Of a stretch of DNA of 64,000 nt, positions 38,455 through 45,682 are shown in pieces. Each line of letters opens with the position of its first letter. Within the stretch, counting starts at the first letter, position 1. Where the stretch lies: positions 1 to 64,000 of the forward strand of contig CAMDPX010000002.1 in the NCBI GenBank assembly GCA_945905295.1, written 5' to 3'. This DNA comes from Planctomyces sp. SH-PL62 (GTDB lineage: Bacteria > Planctomycetota > Planctomycetia > Planctomycetales > Planctomycetaceae). Under the pieces are notes generated by a model, which was not told the DNA's origin, made no database searches, and saw only the letters and a list, made by a program, of their open reading frames with translations. Position numbers and translations under genes: made by a program.

Positions 38455-39360
38455 TTGGCGACGATCAGAGTTGCATCCCCTTTTCCTGCCCCGGCCCCCT
38501 TCGGACGATTTCACGTCGAACGTTTGCTCGGGCGTGGTGCGATGGGGGAGGTCTATTGGGCCTGGGACACGCAACTCGACCGCCCCGTGGCGCTCAAGGT
38601 GCCGCGATTCTCTGGCGACGAAGGAGACGAATTGGCTCGGCGGCTGCTGCGCGAGGCCAAGGCGGCGGCCAACTTGAATCACGCGAACATCTGCCGCGTG
38701 TACGACAGCGGCGTCGAGGCGGGCACCTATTTCATCGCGATGGAATTCATCGAAGGCCGGACGCTGTCGGCCGACATCACTCCCGGCCACTTGACGAGCG
38801 AACGGCGGAGCGTGGACTTGATCCGCAAGCTGGCCTCCGCGTTGGCCGAAGCTCACGCCAAGGGAGTCATCCACCGTGACCTCAAACCGGGAAACATTCT
38901 CGTCAACGAGCGTGGCGAGCCGATCCTCACGGACTTCGGTTTGGCGCGACGATCCGATGTGGCTCACGACGTCCGAGTCACTCAAACGGGCATGTTGATC
39001 GGTTCGCCGGCCTACATGTCTCCCGAGCAAGCGGATGGCGAAACCGGCCGAGTCGGCCCGTGGAGTGACATCTACAGCCTGGGCGTGGTGCTGTTCGAAT
39101 TGCTGACCGGTCAGTTGCCGTTCCAAGGTTCGGTGGTGGCGATCCTGTCGCAAGTGATGCTGAAAGAACCGCCGCGGCCGCCGCGGCCGTCGCCGCTGCG
39201 ACCGGACCTCGATCCGCGTCTGGATGTGATCTGCCTCAAGATGATGGCCAAGCGCCCGCAAGATCGCTTCGCGTCGATGATCGAGGTCGAACAAGCGTTG
39301 ACGAAGTGGCTACCGTCAGCAAGCACAAACTGGGTCGGATTTCGCGTGGCCCGTAACTGA
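38455..39360 (+). CDS. Serine/threonine protein kinase (catalytic domain only)
   Basis: FGRFHVERLLGRGAMGEVYWAWDTQLDRPVALKVPRF, VIHRDLKPGNILVNERGEPILTDFGLARR, GSPAYMSPEQADGE, SDIYSLGVVLFELLTGQLPF; TTG start proposed. Confidence 0.93.
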   Translation: MATIRVASPFPAPAPFGRFHVERLLGRGAMGEVYWAWDTQLDRPVALKVPRFSGDEGDELARRLLREAKAAANLNHANICRVYDSGVEAGTYFIAMEFIEGRTLSADITPGHLTSERRSVDLIRKLASALAEAHAKGVIHRDLKPGNILVNERGEPILTDFGLARRSDVAHDVRVTQTGMLIGSPAYMSPEQADGETGRVGPWSDIYSLGVVLFELLTGQLPFQGSVVAILSQVMLKEPPRPPRPSPLRPDLDPRLDVICLKMMAKRPQDRFASMIEVEQALTKWLPSASTNWVGFRVARN

Positions 39361-39380
39361 CGGGACGGCATGGTGTCAGT

Positions 39381-39522
39381 CACCGCAACATTCCGAATTG
39401 TCGGATGGAATCGTGGAGCCAATCGAAAGCGTCGTTCCACGAATGTTTCACCGCGACGCCATCGGCGTGCGCGGAGATCGGGTCGGCCGCTCGCCACCCA
39501 CTCGCGCCCACGCCGCTGGCGT
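39381..39522 (+). repeat. Dispersed ~140-bp repeat (copy 1)
   Basis: CACCGCA..TTCCGAATTGTCGGAT.GAATCGTGGAGCCAATCGAAAGCGTCGTTCC.CGAATGTTTCACCG... shared with copy at 40515. Confidence 0.9.
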
Positions 39523-39597
39523 CAAACAATCGGACTGACGGTGATTTCTTGAATGGAATCATTGCTCACCGGACGAGTTGCCGTTCAAAATGGTTCC

Positions 39598-40038
39598 ATG
39601 AGTACGAGAGCTGTGAACTTGACCGCGAGTCGGCGATATCAGTCGCCGAATATTCCCCTGTCAGCGATTCGGCGGTACGTGCAACAGGTTGTCGAGAAGT
39701 TCCAACCGGAAAAAGTGATCCTCTTCGGCTCGTACGCGCGCGGCGATCAACGTGAAGGGAGTGACGTGGACTTGCTGGTGGTGATGCCGGCCTGGAACGA
39801 GATCAGCAAAGCGACTCGGATTAGTTGGGAATTGCAGGCACCGTTCACGTTGGACCTCATCGTGCGCACGCCCAAGCATCTGCAACGTGGTTTAGACGAG
39901 AACGATTGGTTTTTGCGTGAAGTCATGGAAACGGGAAAGGTGTTGTATGCAGCGCCAAACCGCGTGATGGGTCCAAAAAGCCGAAGCCGATTGGCACGCA
40001 GCTCAGCGCCTCGACGCGGAGCCGGAAAGACTCAATGA
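39598..40038 (+). CDS. Minimal nucleotidyltransferase (MNT) antitoxin-like protein
   Basis: AIRRYVQQVVEKFQPEKVILFGSYARGDQREGSDVDLLVVM: GSxARG...SDxDLLV motif. Confidence 0.92.
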   Translation: MSTRAVNLTASRRYQSPNIPLSAIRRYVQQVVEKFQPEKVILFGSYARGDQREGSDVDLLVVMPAWNEISKATRISWELQAPFTLDLIVRTPKHLQRGLDENDWFLREVMETGKVLYAAPNRVMGPKSRSRLARSSAPRRGAGKTQ

Positions 40039-40330
40039 CATCATCTGCTTTCATTGCCAGCAGACGGCGGAGAAGTACCTGAAGGCGTTGCTCCAAGAAC
40101 TGGGACTGCCGATCCCGCGCACCCACGTTTTCGTCGACCTGCTGGACTTGTTACTGCCGCATGATTCCACGTTGCATGGTTTGCGGCGAAGCCTGACTGC
40201 GTTGAGCCGATTTGCCGTGGAATACCGATATCCCGGCATGAGCGGGACGACTCGCCAAGCCAAAGCCGCGCTCCGTTCGACGGCGCGTGTTCGCGAAGAA
40301 CTTCGCCGGAGATTGGGCCTTCCCAATTGA
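39947..40330 (+). pseudogene. HEPN-domain toxin-like gene with in-frame TGA at codon 7
   Basis: ATG at 39947: MQRQTA*WVQKAEADWHAAQRLDAEPERLNDIICFHCQQTAEKYLKALLQELGLPIPRTHVFVDLLDLLLPHDSTLHGLRRSLTALSRFAVEYRYPGMSGTTRQAKAALRSTARVREELRRRLGLPN; HEPN-like; TGA at 39965-39967. Confidence 0.8.
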
Positions 40331-40348
40331 TGAGGCGAATGAGAGTGT

Positions 40349-40448
40349 GGGGTCGGGTCTACGATTTTTCGGATTTGGCGGGGACAGAGCCTGATTTGCC
40401 AACAAAGCTTTCTTCCCGCCAAATCCGAAAAATCGTAGACCCGACCCC
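40349..40448. repeat. Palindromic element, GGGGTCGGG family (copy 3)
   Basis: GGGGTCGGGTCTACGATTTTTCGGATTTGGCGGG ... CCCGCCAAATCCGAAAAATCGTAGACCCGACCCC. Confidence 0.95.
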
Positions 40449-40514
40449 GCGTTCAGACCGCGTTCGTGGACCAGGAACTCACCCTGCCACGCCGATTGCG
40501 AATCGAGCTTGAGG

Positions 40515-40660
40515 CACCGCAGCCTTCCGAATTGTCGGATTGAATCGTGGAGCCAATCGAAAGCGTCGTTCCGCGAATGTTTCACCGCCACGCCATCGGC
40601 GCGAGGGAATCGGGGCGACCGCTCGCCACCCACTCGCGCCCACGCTGATGGCGTGGCGGT
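40515..40660 (+). repeat. Dispersed ~140-bp repeat (copy 2)
   Basis: Same orientation as copy at 39381; contains internal inverted repeat ACCGCCACGCCATC / GATGGCGTGGCGGT. Confidence 0.9.
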
Positions 40661-40797
40661 TCAACGACAAGCTCTTCGGATATGGCGCATCGAACTTAGT
40701 GACAGAATCACTACACTGCTCGCCTTGATTTAGAGATCGCCAGCGAGCGAACTTCCAGGAATCAAACAGATCCCGTCGAAGTTGGGGCAATGCCGTC

Positions 40798-41061
40798 ATG
40801 AGAAAAACCACCATCACCACGAAACCGGCCAAACGAACGCGCTCAAGGGGACGTGCAGCGTCAGACATCGCCGTGGCCGCCGCATTAAAAGACATCAATC
40901 GGCTGACTCCAGGCTCGGCCAAGGCGGCGGAAACGATCGCGTTGCTCAAGTCCTGGCTCAAGGATGATTCGGGGTACGATGAGCAGACGTGGCCCAAACT
41001 GAAAAAGGCGCTCGATCAGCAACGTGCCAAGGTGGGAGCACGGAGACTGTTCGATGAGTGA
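40798..41061 (+). CDS. Putative antitoxin partner of PIN toxin
   Basis: 87 aa basic N-terminus; stop overlaps PIN start (ATGAGTGA). Confidence 0.65.
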   Translation: MRKTTITTKPAKRTRSRGRAASDIAVAAALKDINRLTPGSAKAAETIALLKSWLKDDSGYDEQTWPKLKKALDQQRAKVGARRLFDE

Positions 41062-41494
41062 CGTCGTGCTGTTGGACGCAGGTCCGTTGGGAATGATTTC
41101 ACATCCGCGCGCGACGGTGGAGATCGTCACTTGGTTGGCTCGGCTACTGGCTGCGAGAGTCGAGGTTCTGATTCCCGAAATTGCGGATTACGAAGTCCGC
41201 CGCGAATTGCTTCGCGTTGGCAGCACACGAGGGATTGAGCGATTGAACGAGCTCAAGACCACGCTGGGATTCGTCCCCATCACATCGGAAGCGATGTTGC
41301 AAGCCGCAGCCTTTTGGGCGGACGCGCGGCGACGTGGCCGCCCCACGGCCGATGACGTGTCCTTGGATGCCGACGTGATCTTGGCCGCGCAGGCGGCGAC
41401 TCTACCAGACAAAGAAGTCGTCATCACATCGACAAACCCACGGCACATTTCGCGGTTTGTACACGCAGAGCATTGGCAGGACATTACCGGATGA
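41054..41494 (+). CDS. PIN-domain ribonuclease-like toxin
   Basis: MSDVVLLDAGPLGMISHPRA... EVLIPEIADYEVRREL... DADVILAAQAATLPDKEVVITSTNPRHISRFV: PIN-like acidic residues. Confidence 0.85.
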   Translation: MSDVVLLDAGPLGMISHPRATVEIVTWLARLLAARVEVLIPEIADYEVRRELLRVGSTRGIERLNELKTTLGFVPITSEAMLQAAAFWADARRRGRPTADDVSLDADVILAAQAATLPDKEVVITSTNPRHISRFVHAEHWQDITG

Positions 41495-41773
41495 ATGAAT
41501 CCGGTGTCAGGCCCTTCGGACTTCGGAATTGTCCGTCTCAGCCGCCGCTCGCCATCACCACTGGGGAGGGCAAACGGGACAGGTTTATATAACGACTGTT
41601 CCCTTCTCCAACCTCGTCTTGATCGTGGCATCCCATTGTTGTTCGCCGTGATGCAAAAACTCGCCTCCTTGGGGTGAGTGCCAAATTCGTTCGAGATCAT
41701 CCAACGCGGAGCAGTCCCGTTTCGTCTCGAAACCTGCGACGATGTGTCGAACAGGTTCGAGGCGAGGGCTGCG

Positions 41774-42988
41774 ATGATTTTGTTTGTAATCGGGTGTGTG
41801 GTGCCGGCATTTTTGGTGTCGGTGGTGGCGACCGGGGCGATGCGTGTCCTGTCGCCGAAAATCGGGTTGATCGATCATCCGGCGGCTCGGAAAGTTCATA
41901 AGGCTCCGACGTCGTTGGGGGGTGGGATTGGGATTTGGCTGGGGGTCGTCTTGCCGCTGGCGGTCGTGCAGTTGGTGGCGTGGCTGATCACTCACGAACA
42001 TCTGCCGGAGTCTTGGATTCCTGCGGAACTGCGGCCGCATCTGAACGGCGTCATGTATCGGTCGGGCCGGATGTGGGCGGTGTTGGCGGGTGGCACCGTG
42101 TTGTCGATCATGGGGCTGATTGACGATCTGCGCGACTTGCCGTGGCAGCCGCGGTTGGTGATTCAGCTTGGCGTGGCGGCTTTGCTGGTTTGGGCGGGGG
42201 TACGCGGGACGGCGTTTCTGGGTGTGCCGGCGCTGGAGTTTCTCATCAGCGTGCTGTGGCTGGTGGTGCTGATGAACTCGTTTAATTTTCTCGACAACAT
42301 GGATGGTCTGTCGTCGGGCATCGGACTGATCGCATCGGTGATCTTCGCGATCATCATGCTGACCTCTCTGTCAGAACCGCGCTGGTTGGTCGGCGGGGCG
42401 TTGCTGGTTCTGTCGGGTTCGCTGCTGGGATTTCTGTGTCACAACTGGCCGCCGGCGCGAATCTTCATGGGGGATACCGGCAGCTATTTCATTGGCGTGG
42501 TGCTGGCGTCGATGGTGGTGCTGGGGACGTTCTACGAACAAGGGGGAGCGGCACAGCATGGTCCGCATGTGATTCTCGCACCGCTGTGCGTGCTGGCGGT
42601 GCCGTTGTATGACTTTGTTTCGGTGCTGCTGATTCGCCTGATCGAGCGACGCAGTCCGTTCAAGCCGGACAAGAGCCACTTCTCGCATCGGTTGGTGCAG
42701 CTTGGACTGAAGTCGAAGCACGCCGTGCTGACGGTGCATCTGGCAACACTGACGACCGGCCTCGGCGCGTTGCTGCTCTATCGAGTACCAGATTGGTCCG
42801 GAGCCTGGCTGGTGGTCGCGCTGGTGATCTGCGTGTTGGCGATCATCGCCATTTTGGAAACCATCGGACGCGGAGGGGGCGAGAAGGCGAGCGGGGTGGC
42901 GTTAGCCCCCCGGTCCAGCGACGAATACACCGGGGGGCTGACGCCGCCCCGCTCGCCAGAACGTCTGACGGATGAGGGTGCGAGGTAA
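41774..42988 (+). CDS. Undecaprenyl-phosphate GlcNAc-1-phosphate transferase-like (WecA/TagO/MraY family)
   Basis: LIDHPAARKVHKAPTSLGGGIGIWLG, MGLIDDLRDLPWQPRL, NSFNFLDNMDGLSSGIGLIAS, CHNWPPARIFMGDTGSYFIGV. Confidence 0.93.
   Translation: MILFVIGCVVPAFLVSVVATGAMRVLSPKIGLIDHPAARKVHKAPTSLGGGIGIWLGVVLPLAVVQLVAWLITHEHLPESWIPAELRPHLNGVMYRSGRMWAVLAGGTVLSIMGLIDDLRDLPWQPRLVIQLGVAALLVWAGVRGTAFLGVPALEFLISVLWLVVLMNSFNFLDNMDGLSSGIGLIASVIFAIIMLTSLSEPRWLVGGALLVLSGSLLGFLCHNWPPARIFMGDTGSYFIGVVLASMVVLGTFYEQGGAAQHGPHVILAPLCVLAVPLYDFVSVLLIRLIERRSPFKPDKSHFSHRLVQLGLKSKHAVLTVHLATLTTGLGALLLYRVPDWSGAWLVVALVICVLAIIAILETIGRGGGEKASGVALAPRSSDEYTGGLTPPRSPERLTDEGAR
42886..42957. repeat. Palindromic element, GGCGAGCGGGGCGGCGTCAGCCCCCCGGT family (copy 3)
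   Basis: GGCGAGCGGGGTGGCGTTAGCCCCCCGGT / ACCGGGGGGCTGACGCCGCCCCGCTCGCC; forms the C-terminal tail of the WecA-like CDS. Confidence 0.93.
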
Positions 42989-43021
42989 CAGCAATGCCGC
43001 GTAAACAACAATCCGCTCGAC

Positions 43022-43075
43022 CTCTGTCTGTCTCCCCCTCTCCCCCTCTCCCTCTCTCCCCCTCTCCCCCTCATC
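43022..43075 (+). repeat. CT-rich microsatellite-like tract
   Basis: CTCTGTCTGTCTCCCCCTCTCCCCCTCTCCCTCTCTCCCCCTCTCCCCCTCA immediately upstream of the likely ATG at 43081. Confidence 0.9.
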
Positions 43076-43080
43076 AGGGA

Positions 43081-45393
43081 ATGCTGGCATGGCTCGCCGC
43101 GCTGCTCGCCGCTCGCTGGCTGATCCCGACCGAGGGAGCAGTCGAGGGGCTGACGTTGTGGTTGGTGCAATTGGTTCTGCTGACGGCGGTGGCTCGGATG
43201 GTTTGGGCCTGGCGATTTGACGAGCGGCCGTTTCGGTTCGATGCGATGGATGGCGCGATCGCGTTGTTGATTGTGGCTCAAGTGGTCTCCGCGCTGGCGG
43301 TGGTGTGGGGGGGTGGCAACTCGCGTGCGGCGATCAATCTCGCGTGGGAATGGGTTGGCTCCGGCGTGTTGATTTGGTTGTTGCGTCAAGAATTGAGAGC
43401 GACTCGCGCGGTACTGCCACTCTGTCTGGGTTTGTCGCTGACGGCGGGTGTGCTGGCGGGATATGGGTTGTGGCAGCATTACGTCTGGTACGACGAGATG
43501 AGCCGCGATTACGACCGGCTCACGACGGAGCATGATCGGCTGAGTCAGTCTCCGTCCGATGGACGACGCTTGCAGTCTTTGCGAGCCGAGATGTCTCGGC
43601 AGGGGATTCCCGTCGAACCGGCCGCTCGGCAGTCGCTGGAGCAACGGTTGAAAGCGAGTCGTGAACCGTTCGGACTGTTCGCACTGGCGAACACGTTCGC
43701 GGGATTGTTGGGGGTGATGTTGCTGATCGTCGCCGGGACAATCCCGGCCGGCACGAAACCTTGGGATTGGATCGCGGCTGCGCTCGTGGCGCTCGTCATC
43801 GGCTATTGCCTGGTGCTGACGAAGAGCCGCACGGCTTGGGTTGGATTGCTCGCGGGGATCGGTTGGTGGGTGTTCCGAGTCGTGGCCGCTCGCTGGCGAC
43901 GTGGCGACTCACCGACGCAGCAGCGATCAGCGTTCGTCCGATGGATCGCCGGTGGCGCGGTCGTCGTGGGAATCGCGGTAACGATTGCGGTCGTCAGCGG
44001 AGGCTTGGACAAGGCGGTGTTGTCGGAGGCTCCGAAGTCGGTGCGATATCGGCTGGAGTATTGGCAAGGAGCATGGGCCACCATCCGTGAGCACATCTGG
44101 TTTGGCACGGGGCCAGGCAACTTTCGGGATTACTACACGGCTCACAAACTGCCGGAGTCGAGCGAGGAGATTGCCGATCCGCACAATTTGATTTTCGACG
44201 TGTGGGCCAACGCGGGAACGTTCGGGTTGATCGGCTTGCTGGCGTGTCTTGGGCTGATGCTGCGCGAAGTTTTCAAACGGCGCGACGGGGTCGGGAGTCT
44301 TTTTCAGAGCGGCGGAACCTCTCACGACCAGCCACGGGGGATCGACTGCCGCTCTGAAAAAGACTCCCGACCCCTTTTGTCGGCCGGCGCGTGGGGCGTC
44401 GGCTTGGCGTTTCCGCTGAGCGCGGTCGGCATGGAGTTGATGGGGCACGGGACTGATGAGCGGTTGTGGTGGCTCGGTGGGATTTGGTGGGTGTTGTGGC
44501 TGGTCGGCGTCTTGGTTGCGAAGCGATCAGCGTCCAAGCAATTCTCGGAATCTGGTTGCTCCCGAACGGTCGCAGTCCGCTGGTCTCTGGAGGGGGCGAA
44601 CGTCGTGTTGCTGGTGCATTTGTTGGGAGCGGGCGGGATCGCGATGCCGGCGATCACGCAGTTGTTGTGGCTGGTGTGGGCGCTGCGAGTCGCGTGTGCG
44701 GAGTCGTCGGCGATCGCGCGAGATGAAAAATCGCCCAGCGAGTCGGCGAGCAGAGGCGTAAAGGCCGGACGTCTTCCGGTGGGAGTGTCCGCGTTGGCCG
44801 CCGGAGGACTGTTTGTTTTGTGTTGGTGGACGGCGACCATGCCGGAGTTATTGGGCCGCACGTCACTGCAAATAGGGGATGCCGAGTGGGGACGCGGTCA
44901 ATTCGCAGCAGCGAGCAAACGATATCTCGATGCGAGCGGTGCCGATCCGTATGCGATCGAGCCGCTCGAACGATTGGCCGAAGCCGCATTTCAACGCTGG
45001 CAAGCCACGCATGCCGAGCACGATTTCGAGGAGTCGGTGCAACGCCGGCAAGTGGTCATCACCCGGTTGCCGTTCGCCTCACGGTCGTTTCGACGATTGG
45101 GGCAAGTCTGGATGGCTCGATTCGAACACTCACGCGAAGTGCCAGACGCGACGCACGCCGTCGAGGCGTACTCGGCCGCGGTCGAGCGTTATCCCCATCA
45201 TGCGGAACTGCTCTCGGAGTCGGCGACCGCCAGCGAGCAGGCGGGATTGATCGAGCACGCTCGCGAAACGGCGCGGCGAGCGATTCGGCAAGACGATCTC
45301 AATCGGCGCGCGGGGCACTCGGACAAGTTCCTCGACGACAAGACGCGGCGGCGAATGGAACGTCTCGCGGCCGAACCGTCGGAACCGAATTGA
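43081..45393 (+). CDS. O-antigen ligase/polymerase (Wzy/WaaL-like) family membrane protein with C-terminal TPR-like region
   Basis: Many TM helices; LTKSRTAWVGLLAG, FGTGPGNFRDYYTAHKLPESSEEIADPHNLIFDVWANAGTFGLIG; ORF open from 42994, start 43081 preferred. Confidence 0.88.
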   Translation: MLAWLAALLAARWLIPTEGAVEGLTLWLVQLVLLTAVARMVWAWRFDERPFRFDAMDGAIALLIVAQVVSALAVVWGGGNSRAAINLAWEWVGSGVLIWLLRQELRATRAVLPLCLGLSLTAGVLAGYGLWQHYVWYDEMSRDYDRLTTEHDRLSQSPSDGRRLQSLRAEMSRQGIPVEPAARQSLEQRLKASREPFGLFALANTFAGLLGVMLLIVAGTIPAGTKPWDWIAAALVALVIGYCLVLTKSRTAWVGLLAGIGWWVFRVVAARWRRGDSPTQQRSAFVRWIAGGAVVVGIAVTIAVVSGGLDKAVLSEAPKSVRYRLEYWQGAWATIREHIWFGTGPGNFRDYYTAHKLPESSEEIADPHNLIFDVWANAGTFGLIGLLACLGLMLREVFKRRDGVGSLFQSGGTSHDQPRGIDCRSEKDSRPLLSAGAWGVGLAFPLSAVGMELMGHGTDERLWWLGGIWWVLWLVGVLVAKRSASKQFSESGCSRTVAVRWSLEGANVVLLVHLLGAGGIAMPAITQLLWLVWALRVACAESSAIARDEKSPSESASRGVKAGRLPVGVSALAAGGLFVLCWWTATMPELLGRTSLQIGDAEWGRGQFAAASKRYLDASGADPYAIEPLERLAEAAFQRWQATHAEHDFEESVQRRQVVITRLPFASRSFRRLGQVWMARFEHSREVPDATHAVEAYSAAVERYPHHAELLSESATASEQAGLIEHARETARRAIRQDDLNRRAGHSDKFLDDKTRRRMERLAAEPSEPN
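44287..44374. repeat. Palindromic element, GGGGTCGGG family (copy 4), inside O-antigen ligase CDS
   Basis: Perfect 27-bp arms GGGGTCGGGAGTCTTTTTCAGAGCGGC (44287-44313) / GCCGCTCTGAAAAAGACTCCCGACCCC (44348-44374). Confidence 0.95.
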
Positions 45394-45491
45394 CCGGTTT
45401 TGGCGCGGCCATCACAATGCCGCGCCGGTGGATTGGCCGTTAGTTTGATTTTGTTTTTTCTCAGTGAGTTGTACCGAACGCGGGGGACATT

Positions 45492-45605
45492 GGCACAAAC
45501 CCCACCGAGCTTACCTCGGTGGTTTTTGGGCTTTTGCACTACGTTTTTCAGACACGTAGTGCAAAGGCCCGTTTCCACCGAGGCAAGCTCGGTGGGGTTT
45601 GTGCC
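45492..45605. repeat. Palindromic element, CCCCACCGAGCTT.CCTCGGTGG family (copy 1)
   Basis: GGCACAAACCCCACCGAGCTTACCTCGGTGG...GGGCTTTTGCACTACGT / ACGTAGTGCAAAGGCCCG...CCACCGAGGCAAGCTCGGTGGGGTTTGTGCC. Confidence 0.95.
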
Positions 45606-45682
45606 ATCCGCACCCTTGCGAGGAATATGAAATTTGTGGCAGGTTGGGTAGGTTGAAAACTGCCGCACCCAATGGAGGCTTC

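Noticed and set aside
39965-39967. TGA in HEPN frame as selenocysteine codon
   Set aside because: No SECIS-like hairpin evident and HEPN toxins are not known selenoproteins; nonsense mutation or sequencing error is simpler.
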